Positions 33,364 to 44,529 of a stretch of 64,000 nucleotides of DNA are shown in pieces. Origin of the DNA: Aphanomyces cochlioides (taxonomy: Eukaryota > Oomycota > Saprolegniomycetes > Saprolegniales > Verrucalvaceae); assembly GCA_019828595.1 (NCBI GenBank), contig JAHQRK010000005.1, positions 1,860,001 to 1,924,000 of the forward strand, written 5' to 3'. The stretch's first letter is position 1. Every line of letters starts with the position of its first letter. The notes below the pieces were generated by a model. It was not told the origin of the DNA and searched no databases. It was given only the letters and a program-made list of their open reading frames with translations. The translations under genes and the position numbers were made by a program.

Positions 33364-35944
33364 CCATCTTGCGCTCAATAGTCTTGGTTGCAACAAGTGA
33401 CTGAAACAAACTGAGGTCTTCATCTTGTGCGTACATAGCATGTGCAACGAGCTGAGGATCATCTCGCAAAATGCGTTGACATTCGGTGATACTGCCTTCG
33501 ACTTTCTTGTCTCGAATGATCTTCTTCGCCAATTCGAGGTGGGCTGCAGCAGACTTGTTAAGTCGTTGTTTCTTCGCTTTGCCTTTGGTCTTTTTCGGGC
33601 GTGGCGCACTTGAATCTTCCAATACAATTCGAGGCACTGCAAAGTCTTCAAACGAGAGTTCCACGTCGTCTTCTTCGAGGATATGAAAACGGTTGGATGT
33701 CGGCAGGGGATCCAAACGTGGGGACGAAGGCAAAGTACGTTTTGGAGCTGGTCCAGACCGGTAGCCCGTTACCAATTGAAGGTCCAGCGAGTTCTTGGGC
33801 TGCTCACTTGGTGGAGCAAGAGCGGGCGATTCGTTGGTAGACATTTCCACATCTTCTTGTTGTTTGTCTTGTCCATTGTTGTTAGGGGGATCGCTGTCAC
33901 CAGACATATCGACATCAGAGCCATGAGAAGGAGCTGTTGGCTGTGGTTGTTCATCTTGACGATCTCCAGAGGCCTCAGTTGAGTCGGCCTTGCCTTCCGC
34001 ATTTGTTCCAGGGTCTTGATCATGATCGTCTCCATCATGTTCAGGTTCTTTTTCTCCTGACGGAGGAGATTTTGCCGCTGCCTTGGCCGCTTTTGCCTTC
34101 GCTTTTTCAGCCTTGGCCTCTGCACGTCGTGAAACAATCGACGGAGGCAATGTCTTGTTCAGAGCAGCGATCTTGTGCTGAAACACGACGACAAAAGGCT
34201 GACCCGACGGATCCGTAATGGTGATTTCGCGTAGTGCGTCGCCGGATTTTGGCACCAACACTGCAGGAGGCGCAGGCGACTTGAAAATGACTCTCAAATG
34301 CGGCGACTTGATGTTCTGACCAGCAGTAGGGTTGAATGCTGCTATCACTGACTTGGTCAATGCAGCCATTTTCTTGACAATTGCCTTGGCCATCGAAGGG
34401 TGACTGACCTTGTTGAACGTAACGTAGTAGTTGTTGCCATAACGCGAGTATTTGGGAACCAGGAAGTCTTTGCCACCAAGTCGAAACGTTGTGCCTCCCA
34501 TTTCCACGCACGTAGACAAGTTGTAACTTGAGATCACAATGGTCTGTGGGTTCTTCTTGTGGATCAAAATGTTCGGAAATTTGGAGCCCCATAACGAACC
34601 AGGATTTTCCTTGACAAATTGATCGCAGATGACTTTTTCGGACCAGTCCTTGTAGGCTTCGCCCAACTTGACTGTGAGCTCGTACACTTGGGACTGGGGG
34701 TGAGCAAAATGTTTTCAATGAAGGCGTCCATGTCACCAGAGTCTTTGTAGAATGCGTCCGCCATGGCCTCGCATCGCGCAATATCGTCATCGGCAATAGC
34801 ATGAGCACCAGTGTTGCGATGTTTCGCGCCTTTGGGGGCATTGCCTTGCTTGGAATCTTTCTTGGACGAAGCTGAATCCTTGCCGGGAGTCTTTTGCGTC
34901 CATGGATTGGCCTTTTCAGCGTTTTGTTGCTCTTGATCGCCTTGTATTTTGTCTGCCGCGGTAGGAGGATCAACAGCGCCATTTCCTTGAGCAACGGATT
35001 TGTCGACAATGTCTTGATTTGACTGGTCATTGTCATTGTTTGTCGATTGTTCCTCTTGAATAACTTCTCCAGGAGTATCACACGGCTTCGCTTGGCCGTT
35101 AATGTCGCCTGACCCATCCACCTCCGAGTGAATTTGAGTATTTCCCTCGTCGGTTAAGGCCTCGGTTTCAGTAGAATCCTTCCCCTCGGCGTCTCCAGAG
35201 ACCATATCCACGTCCTCTTGAGATTTTTCTTCTTCCTCTCCCGTTCTAGGAGGCTCAGCACAGGGGGCGACGCGGTTGGTGGCTGCTGGCTCAGTCCCAT
35301 TGGTCACGAGAAAGGCCGGGGCCAGATCCCCAGTGACAGGGGTAGAAGGGGAATCCATGCCATCCCCGCAGCACGGTGACTGGGGTACACCATTGCTCCG
35401 GCGAGAACCCAAATCGGGATACCGCCCCCGCCCCTCCGAAGAGGCCCCTGGGGGGAAGTAGACAGAACCGCAGGGTGTGCCCATAGGGGGGGCCCTCGTA
35501 GCCTCTAGGGCTGGCATGGACCCCGTTTTCTCGCCGCCTTCACTGGGGATCGACTCCAATTGGAGTCCAGGGAAGCAGCCACCACAGGCACAAGGCCCCA
35601 GTGGTTCGCCCTCCTGAGTGAGGGCTTCGCTAGACAAGTTAACGACAGTGGTCTGGGGGTCAACCACTGACCCACTGAGGTTGACCCCCCCCTGGAACTC
35701 CGGCGAGTGGAGCACCAGGTGAAGCGCTGGGGGAGCGAGACGCAGATTGGTCTCCAGAGACGCTGTTGGGGTCGAACTCGACCTCCACTTCGGCCCTAGG
35801 GTTAGGTGTAGCGACATTACTCACACCACTCCCGCCATCCTGATTGGACGACGAAAGTGGGTGAGGTGATACAATACCTGGAATGATGGTGACTCCGTGA
35901 GTGTTGGTCTCACGGAGCTCGGAACAGCTGTTGGCGTTGGACAT
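33364..35944 (-). pseudogene. LINE ORF1 fragment, doubly frameshifted (I)
   Basis: ORF1 codons 1-860 with ATG at 35944, cut after Met860. It shares the eight-base C run with copy G (35685-35692). It also lacks one G in the run near 34695-34699 (five instead of six), inside the central domain just before the YELTVKLGE stretch. The frames are therefore 33364-34687, 34696-35690 and the N terminus. It carries the GDRQ variant in the acidic linker also seen in copies B and K, where most others have EDGQ. Confidence 0.88.
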
Positions 35945-36004
35945 TTTGAGCGCGGCGGCACTTGATAACTTCTTGACTTGAGGGGTACGAGGCAAATTCG
36001 GAAG
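33364..36004 (-). mobile_element. LINE 5' part I (second tandem unit)
   Basis: Minus-strand 5' part of an element: ORF1 codons 1-860, the 60-nt leader and a complete 5' end at 36004. It is followed again by TCAAAGAGTTGGTGG. It is a near-copy of 27760-30401. Confidence 0.92.
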
Positions 36005-38966
36005 TCAAAGAGTTGGTGGATGTCAATGGAAATGTTGTCTCCAATCAACAAGGCATGTCTGACGTCCTGGTCGACTACTACAAGGACTTGTTTGCAGCTC
36101 CCGAGGTGCAGCGATCTGGAGACGAAGTGTCGTCATTTCTGACCCCATTGACTCGACACAAGCAACTGCCAGAGCAAGCCCAGAAAGAGCTGTCGGCTCC
36201 CTTGCGCGCCAACGAGTTCTATCATGCTATTCGACACAGCAGTTCGAACTCAGCGCCAGGTCCCAACGCTCTGCCATTCGAAGTCCTCAAACTTGCACCT
36301 CACAAGTGGTCGTTGGTATTGGAGCTGCTATTCACACACCAGCTCCATTCTCACCCTCGCTTGACTCCCATGCAACTTGTCAGTACGCTGGTGTTGCTGC
36401 ACAAGAAAGGCCCCAAGTCACAGGCCAAGAACTATCGGCCCATTAGCCTACTCAACACGGATGTGAAAATCCTGACGAGTATTCTGGCTTATCGACTTCA
36501 GCGCCACATTCGACACATCATCCACCCGGACCAGCAAGGCTTTATCCGTCGAAGCAATATCCAAACCAATATTGCACGACTGGATGACATGCTGCACCAC
36601 ATCAAACTACACAGTCCGTCCTCGATGGTGGCACTGCTTGACTTTGAGAAAGCTTTTGATCGCGTGGACCACGCGTACTTGCTCCGCGTCCTCCGTCACT
36701 ATGGCTTTCCCGAAACCTTTGTTGACATGGTTCGCGTACTGTACTCGGGCCGCAAGTCTCGCATCTTGGTGAACGGCTTCTTGTCCAAGCCAGTTCACAT
36801 CTCACGCGGTGTGTTGCAAGGTGATCCACTGTCGCCACTTCTGTTTGTGATCGCTTTGGAACCGATGTGCCAACTCCTACGGCAACACTCCAACTATGGC
36901 ATCAAGTGTGGGGATCGCTACCACACTGGGAGTTACTTTGCCGACGACTCGCAACTCTATGCGGCAAATGAGACGTGCCTCCACCGGCAGCTTGCATTGG
37001 TTCAAACCTTTTGCGACAAGTCTGGTTTCCGACTCAACGTAGACAAGACCCAAATTCTGACCTACAGCCAGTTGAATGGGAACCTTGCCTCACTACAAGT
37101 TACTTCCGACAGTCCCGTGAAGGCTCTTGGTATCTTGGTTGCGCCCAATCTTTCTCCATTGGCACGTTTCAATTACGTGTTTGAGAAGTTTGTGGCTCGC
37201 TTGTCTTTGTGGCTCTACAAGGCTCGAACCATGGCCGGAAAAGTCACTATCCTGCACAGCATATGTCTGCCTGTGTTATGGTACCAACTGGCTTTTGTCC
37301 CTGCCGACAAAGACCTGGCCAAAAAGATCGACAAGGCCATGCTTCAATATATGCATGGTGAAGAAATCAACCCATCCTCCTCTGTCCATGGCCTCCGTTT
37401 GATCAAAAAGGAGATCATATTCATGCCGAAGAAGTCCGGTGGCTTAGGCCTGCACCATGCACTTGCTTTATGGCAACAACACAACCGCTCTGTCATGATC
37501 AGATGCATTCAAGCCATCACCACCCCACCCCGCAAGTCTGCCATGTCCGCCTGGATTACGCCGGGCTATACTCTCCTCGAGAAGGCTTTTCATCCATGGG
37601 GTTCCCCCCGAGATCTCCTCTTGGCAAATGGCTCTTCTGCATTCATCAGACAACTGTACAAGAATCCCAATATCACTCCAATGTGGAAAGCCTTATTGAG
37701 TAGCTGGTTTGAATCCCGCTGGACTCCGTACGGCTGTCCAAATCACATCTCATCTTTGGATGTTCCCCTTTGGCACAACTCGTATCTGCCTGGACTCGAA
37801 GACCTATACGATCAGTGCTCTACATCGACGCAAGACCAAGCCAATGTATTGGCTTCGCTTCACATCACGAAGTTGTCGCATTTGTTGACTCCGTGTCAGC
37901 GAGTTTGGCCAGCTTCGATCTTGTTCGACAAAATCAACCGTGCCTGCCGCCAAGCCAATTTTGTCCCTCCAACGAAACAATGGATCTCAATCTTGGTGAC
38001 CAAGTTATCACGATTGTTTGAGATTGTTTCTGAAGAGGATGCTCCCGTGTTCCACTTGCCGACGCCTAGCTCTGAATGGATGGAATGGCACTGGATAATT
38101 CACCCTGACTCGAGTCCGATCTTGTTGGCGCTTGCGACTTCGAAATCGGCTAAGATCAGAGCTTCTCCAGCTGCCAGCTCGTCCATTCTTCCTACCAAGC
38201 ATCTCAACCTGCCATCCAACTTTTACGAAGACCCCAAGCGCCTTACCCAACTTGCCGCCTTCCTCCAACCCGACCACATTCTCCCTCGATATGGAGAGTT
38301 CATTTTCAAGACCCTTCTCCGCGCCAACGCCATGCAATATCTGTTTCAGTACCAAGACCCCAAGCCGACGTGTGTCTTCTGTCGTGTCAATGAGACGTAC
38401 GAGCATTTCCTGTTCTCTTGTGGATATGGTCAATCTGTTTGGTATTTCTTCAAGACAATCCAGCGACTGCTCGAGTGTTCCTTTCCGTCCACGTGTCTGG
38501 AAATGTTCTACGAGACGCCCAAGCCGTCCGATGGATACTACATCCGTGGCTATCTGAAGATCTGGCCGATTGTCCGAGCCTGCGTGTATTATCAAATATG
38601 GCTCCAACGTGCCGATCGCACCTTTCGACCCGACCTCACAGCGAAGAGTCCGATGGAAGTTGCCATTCATGCTGCCTCTTTGATCAAGCTACATCTACAA
38701 CAGCTCCTGGTTGATCTCCCTCTCAAGAAGGGACACACCAAGGTATTCAATGTGCTCAAGCATCTATCTTCGGACCCCTGGTTACGTCAACACATCATTC
38801 CTGACAGCGTCGTTTCATGAGTGAGCATGACGGCTCACCACTTCATCTCCTGTTCAATGACCACTTTGCCATATTCTGTTTTCCAAGTTCTATTTATACA
38901 GTACGAGGCAAATTAGTAAGTCATTAGGGCCTTTGCTCAAAAATAAGGTTAATACAACTCATTTAA
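36005..38966 (+). mobile_element. LINE 3' part J (second tandem unit)
   Basis: Plus-strand element remainder of 2962 bp, a near-copy of H. The target duplication is at 36005-36019 and the 3' end at 38966. The right flank is again CCATCTTG from ORF1 antisense. Confidence 0.93.
36020..38820 (+). pseudogene. LINE ORF2 C-terminal part: reverse transcriptase and CCHC (J)
   Basis: ORF2 codons 419-1351 open to the stop at 38820, without the endonuclease. It shares the Ile in KKEIIFMPKK and HWIIHPD with copy H, so the two are duplicates. Own changes are Tyr for Phe in AMLQYMHGEE and His for Tyr in KKGHTKVF near the C terminus. Catalytic and zinc residues are unchanged. Confidence 0.92.
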
Positions 38967-40509
38967 CCATCTTGCGCTCAATAGTCTTGGTTGCAACAAG
39001 TGACTGAAACAAACTGAGGTCTTCATCTTGTGCGTACATAGCATGTGCAACGAGCTGAGGATCATCTCGCAAAATGCGTTGACATTCGGTGATACTGCCT
39101 TCGACTTTCTTGTCTCGAATGATCTTCTTCGCCAATTCGAGGTGGGCTGCAGCAGACTTGTTAAGTCGTTGTTTCTTCGCTTTGCCTTTGGTCTTTTTCG
39201 GGCGTGGCGCACTTGAATCTTCCAATACAATTCGAGGCACTGCAAAGTCTTCAAACGAGAGTTCCACGTCGTCTTCTTCGAGGATATGAAAACGGTTGGA
39301 TGTCGGCAGGGGATCCAAACGTGGGGACGAAGGCAAAGTACGTTTTGGAGCTGGTCCAGACCGGTAGCCCGTTACCAATTGAAGGTCCAGCGAGTTCTTG
39401 GGCTGCTCACTTGGTGGAGCAAGAGCGGGCGATTCGTTGGTAGACATTTCCACATCTTCTTGTTGTTTGTCTTGTCCATTGTTGTTAGGGGGATCGCTGT
39501 CACCAGACATATCGACATCAGAGCCATGAGAAGGAGCTGTTGGCTGTGGTTGTTCATCTTGACGATCTCCAGAGGCCTCAGTTGAGTCGGCCTTGCCTTC
39601 CGCATTTGTTCCAGGGTCTTGATCATGATCGTCTCCATCATGTTCAGGTTCTTTTTCTCCTGACGGAGGAGATTTTGCCGCTGCCTTGGCCGCTTTTGCC
39701 TTCGCTTTTTCAGCCTTGGCCTCTGCACGTCGTGAAACAATCGACGGAGGCAATGTCTTGTTCAGAGCAGCGATCTTGTGCTGAAACACGACGACAAAAG
39801 GCTGACCCGACGGATCCGTAATGGTGATTTCGCGTAGTGCGTCGCCGGATTTTGGCACCAACACTGCAGGAGGCGCAGGCGACTTGAAAATGACTCTCAA
39901 ATGCGGCGACTTGATGTTCTGACCAGCAGTAGGGTTGAATGCTGCTATCACTGACTTGGTCAATGCAGCCATTTTCTTGACAATTGCCTTGGCCATCGAA
40001 GGGTGACTGACCTTGTTGAACGTAACGTAGTAGTTGTTGCCATAACGCGAGTACTTGGGAACCAGGAAGTCTTTGCCACCAAGTCGAAACGTTGTGCCTC
40101 CCATTTCCACGCACGTAGACAAGTTGTAACTTGAGATCACAATGGTCTGTGGGTTCTTCTTGTGGATCAAAATGTTCGGAAATTTGGAGCCCCATAACGA
40201 ACCAGGATTTTCCTTGACAAATTGATCGCAGATGACTTTTTCGGACCAGTCCTTGTAGCCTTCGCCCAACTTGACTGTGAGCTCGTACACTTGGGACTGG
40301 GGGGTGAGCAAAATGTTTTCAATGAAGGCGTCCATGTCACCAGAGTCTTTGTAGAATGCGTCCGCCATGGCCTCGCATCGCGCAATGTCGTCATCGGCAA
40401 CAGCATGAGCACCAGTGTTGCGGTGTTTCGCGCCTTTGGGAGCATTGCCTTGCTTGGCATCTTTCTTGGACGAAGCTGAATCCTTGCCGGGAGTCTTTTG
40501 CGTCCATGG
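38967..40509 (-). pseudogene. LINE ORF1 internal fragment (K, codons 347-860)
   Basis: Third, partial copy of the ORF1 piece in the tandem array, open throughout. It runs from codon 860 back to codon 347, where the 3' end of copy L interrupts it (native CCAAT^CCATGG). The central domain (394-602) is complete. A cluster of five substitutions lies within 40387-40458 (for example AHAVADDD for AHAIADDD and KKDAKQ for KKDSKQ), while the rest of the fragment matches I closely. Confidence 0.9.
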
Positions 40510-42518
40510 TTAAATGAGTTGTATTAACCTTATTTTTGAGCAAAGGCCCTAATGACTTACTAATTTGCCTCGTACTGTATAAATAGAACTTGGAAAACAG
40601 AATATGGCAAAGTGGTCATTGAACAGGAGATGAAGTGGTGAGCCGTCAGCTCACTCATGAAACGACACTGTCAGGAATGGCGTGTTGACGTAACCAGGGG
40701 TCCGAAGATAGATGCTTGAGCACATTGAATACCTTGGTGTATCCCTTCTTGAGAGGGAGATCAACCAGGAGCTGTTGTAGATGTAGCTTGATCAAAGAGG
40801 CAGCATGAATGGCAACTTCCATCGGACTCTTCGCTGTGAGGTCGGGTCGAAAGGTGCGATCGGCACGTTGGAGCCATATTTGATAATACACGCAGGCTCG
40901 GACAATCGGCCAGATCTTCAGATAGCCACGGATGTAGTATCCATCGGACGGCTTGGACGTCTCGTAGAACATTTCCAGACACGTGGACGGAAAGGAACAC
41001 TCGAGCAGTCGCTGGATTGTCTTGAAGGAATACCAAACAGATTGACCATATCCACAAGAGAACAGGAAATGCTCGTACGTCTCATTGACACGACAGAAGA
41101 CACACGTCGGCTTGGGGTCTTGGTACTGAAACAGATATTGCATGGCGTTGGCGCGGAGAAGGGTCTTGAAAATGAACTCTCCATATCGAGGGAGAATGTG
41201 GTCGGGTTGGAGGAAGGCGGCAAGTTGGGTAAGGCGCTTGGGGTCTTCGTAAAAGTTGGATGGCAGGTTGAGATGCTTGGTAGGAAGAATGGACGAGCTG
41301 ACAGCTGGAGAAGCTCTGATCTTAGCCGATTTCGAAGTCGCAAACGCCAACAAGATCGGACTCGAGTCAGGGTGAATTATCCAGTGCCATTCCATCCATT
41401 CAGAGCTTGGCGTCGGCAAGTGGAACACGGGAGCATCCTCTTCAGAAACAATCTCAAACAATCGTGATAACTTGGTCACCAAGATTGAGATCCATTGTTT
41501 CGTTGGAGGGACAAAATTGGCTTGGCGGCAGGCACGGTTGATTTTGTCGAACAAGATCGAAGCTGGCCAAACTCGCTGACACGGAGTCAACAAATGCGAC
41601 AACTTCGTGATGTGAAGCGAAGCCAATACATTGGCTTGGTCTTGCGTCGATGTAGAGCACTGATCGTATAGGTCTTCGAGTCCAGGCAGATACGAGTTGT
41701 GCCAAAGGGGAACATCCAAAGATGAGATGTGATTTGGACAGCCGTACGGAGTCCAGCGGGATTCAAACCAGCTACTCAATAAGGCTTTCCACATTGGAGT
41801 GATATTGGGATTCTTGTACAGTTGTCTGATGAATGCAGAAGAGCCATTTGCCAAGAGGAGATCTCGGGGGGAACCCCATGGATGAAAAGCCTTCTCGAGG
41901 AGAGTATAGCCCGGCGTAATCCAGGCAGACATGGCAGACTTGTGGGGTGGGGTGGTGATGGCTTGAATGCATCTGATCATGACAGAGCGGTTGTGTTGTT
42001 GCCATAAAGCAAGTGCATGGTGCAGGCCTAAGCCACCGGACTTCTTCGGCATGAATAGGATCTCCTTTTTGATCAAACGGAGGCCATGGACAGAGGAGGA
42101 TGGGTTGATTTCTTCACCATGCATAAATTGAAGCATGGCCTTGTCGATCTTTTTGGCCAGGTCTTTGTCGGCAGGGACAAAAGCCAGTTGGTACCATAAC
42201 ACAGGCAGACATATGCTGTGCAGGATAGTGACTTTTCCGGCCATGGTTCGAGCCTTGTAGAGCCACAAAGACAAGCGAGCCACAAACTTCTCAAACACGT
42301 AATTGAAACGTGCCAATGGAGAAAGATTGGGCGCAACCAAATACCAAGAGCCTTCACGGGACTGTCGGAAGTAACTTGTAGTGAGGCAAGGTTCCCATTC
42401 AACTGGCTGTAGGTCAGAATTTGGGTCTTGTCTACGTTGAGTCGGAAACCAGACTTGTCGCAAAAGGTTTGAACCAATGCAAGCTGCCGGTGGAGGCACG
42501 TCTCATTTGCCGCATAGA
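40510..42518 (-). mobile_element. LINE 3' part L (tandem 2.0-kb unit 1)
   Basis: Minus-strand 3' part of an element: 3' UTR and ORF2 codons 731-1351. It is cut at GCCGCATAGA, where the 3' end of the next copy begins. The length is 2009 bp, against 2011 for M, because of one ORF2 deletion and a hairpin-loop difference. Confidence 0.92.
40655..42518 (-). pseudogene. LINE ORF2 C-terminal fragment, frameshifted (L)
   Basis: ORF2 from codon 731 (just after F725ADDSQ) to the stop at 40655. It has lost motifs A to C of the reverse transcriptase, and keeps the thumb-like region and C1203/C1206/H1214/C1219. One G is missing at about 42340 (ACCAAATACC for ACCAAGATACC), which shifts the frame near codon 790. 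Own substitutions include His for Arg in TPPHKSAM and Ser for Pro in YETSKPSD. Confidence 0.9.
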
Positions 42519-44529
42519 TTAAATGAGTTGTATTAACCTTATTTTTGAGCAAAGGCCCTAATGACTTACTAATTTGCCTCGTACTGTATAAATAGAACTT
42601 GGAAAACAGAATATGGCAAAGTGGTCATTGAACAGGAGATGAAGTGGTGAGCCGTCATGCTCACTCATGAAACGACGCTGTCAGGAATGATGTGTTGACG
42701 TAACCAGGGGTCCGAAGATAGATGCTTGAGCACATTGAATACCTTGGTGTATCCCTTCTTGAGAGGGAGATCAACCAGGAGCTGTTGTAGATGTAGCTTG
42801 ATCAAAGAGGCAGCATGAATGGCAACTTCCATCGGACTCTTCGCTGTGAGGTCGGGTCGAAAGGTGCGATCGGCACGTTGGAGCCATATTTGATAATACA
42901 CGCAGGCTCGGACAATCGGCCAGATCTTCAGATAGCCACGGATGTAGTATCCATCGGACGGCTTGGGCGTCTCGTAGAACATTTCCAGACACGTGGACGG
43001 AAAGGAACACTCGAGCAGTCGCTGGATTGTCTTGAAGGAATACCAAACAGATTGACCATATCCACAAGAGAACAAGAAATGCTCGTACGTCTCATTGACA
43101 CGACAGAAGACACACGTCGGCTTGGGGTCTTGGTACTGAAACAGATATTGCATGGCGTTGGCGCGGAGAAGGGTCTTGAAAATGAACTCTCCATATCGAG
43201 GGAGAATGTGGTCGGGTTGGAGGAAGGCGGCAAGTTGGGTAAGGCGCTTGGGGTCTTCGTAAAAGTTGGATGGCAGGTTGAGATGCTTGGTAGGAAGAAT
43301 GGACGAGCTGACAGCTGGAGAAGCTCTGATCTTAGCCGATTTCGAAGTCGCAAACGCCAACAAGATCGGACTCGAGTCAGGGTGAATTATCCAGTGCCAT
43401 TCCATCCATTCAGAGCTTGGCGTCGGCAAGTGGAACACGGGAGCATCCTCTTCAGAAACAATCTCAAACAATCGTGATAACTTGGTCACCAAGATTGAGA
43501 TCCATTGTTTCGTTGGAGGGACAAAATTGGCTTGGCGGCAGGCACGGTTGATTTTGTCGAACAAGATCGAAGCTGGCCAAACTCGCTGACACGGAGTCAA
43601 CAAATGCGACAACTTCGTGATGTGAAGCGAAGCCAATACATTGGCTTGGTCTTGCGTCGATGTAGAGCACTGATCGTATAGGTCTTCGAGTCCAGGCAGA
43701 TACGAGTTGTGCCAAAGGGGAACATCCAAAGATGAGATGTGATTTGGACAGCCGTACGGAGTCCAGCGGGATTCAAACCAGCTACTCAATAAGGCTTTCC
43801 ACATTGGAGTGATATTGGGATTCTTGTACAGTTGTCTGATGAATGCAGAAGAGCCATTTGCCAAGAGGAGATCTCGGGGGGAACCCCATGGATGAAAAGC
43901 CTTCTCGAGGAGAGTATAGCCCGGCGTAATCCAGGCAGACATGGCAGACTTGCGGGGTGGGGTGGTGATGGCTTGAATGCATCTGATCATGACAGAGCGG
44001 TTGTGTTGTTGCCATAAAGCAAGTGCATGGTGCAGGCCTAAGCCACCGGACTTCTTCGGCATGAATAGGATCTCCTTTTTGATCAAACGGAGGCCATGGA
44101 CAGAGGAGGATGGGTTGATTTCTTCACCATGCATAAATTGAAGCATGGCCTTGTCGATCTTTTTGGCCAGGTCTTTGTCGGCAGGGACAAAAGCCAGTTG
44201 GTACCATAACACAGGCAGACATATGCTGTGCAGGATAGTGACTTTTCCGGCCATGGTTCGAGCCTTGTAGAGCCACAAAGACAAGCGAGCCACAAACTTC
44301 TCAAACACGTAATTGAAACGTGCCAATGGAGAAAGATTGGGCGCAACCAAGATACCAAGAGCCTTCACGGGACTGTCGGAAGTAACTTGTAGTGAGGCAA
44401 GGTTCCCATTCAACTGGCTGTAGGTCAGAATTTGGGTCTTGTCTACGTTGAGTCGGAAACCAGACTTGTCGCAAAAGGTTTGAACCAATGCAAGCTGCCG
44501 GTGGAGGCACGTCTCATTTGCCGCATAGA
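42519..44529 (-). mobile_element. LINE 3' part M (tandem 2.0-kb unit 2)
   Basis: Second 2011-bp copy of the same 3' part, with the ATGACG-loop hairpin variant. Its ends are the same as those of L. Confidence 0.92.
42665..44529 (-). pseudogene. LINE ORF2 C-terminal fragment (M)
   Basis: ORF2 codons 731-1351 in one open frame to the stop at 42665. The break is the same as in L and lies directly after the F725ADDSQ motif, so no polymerase domain remains. The C-terminal CCHC motif is intact. The open frame runs on into the neighbour's 3' UTR (first residues MLKNKVNTTHLI), which is an accident of the junction. Confidence 0.9.

Larger units (their letters stand above)
27760..40509. repeat. Tandem array of 5.6-kb composite LINE units
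   Basis: Units: 27760-33363 (5604 bp), 33364-38966 (5603 bp) and a partial unit 38967-40509. Each unit is the minus-strand 5' part of an element (ORF1 codon 860 to its 5' end), then plus-strand ORF2 from the 15-bp TCAAAGAGTTGGTGG to the 3' end. Each unit boundary is the same junction, TTTAA|CCATCTTG. The 1-bp length difference is one G lost in a G run in the second unit. The pattern fits unequal exchange between two minus-strand ORF1 copies on either side of a plus-strand insertion. Confidence 0.92.

Noticed and set aside
40805..41467. A 220-codon open frame antisense to the ORF2 C terminus, repeated in several copies (for example 42815-43477, 61205-61867)
   Set aside because: It is the reverse complement of the conserved ORF2 end. 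It is shortened or shifted in copies where ORF2 itself is intact, and has no recognisable domain. It is a shadow of ORF2.
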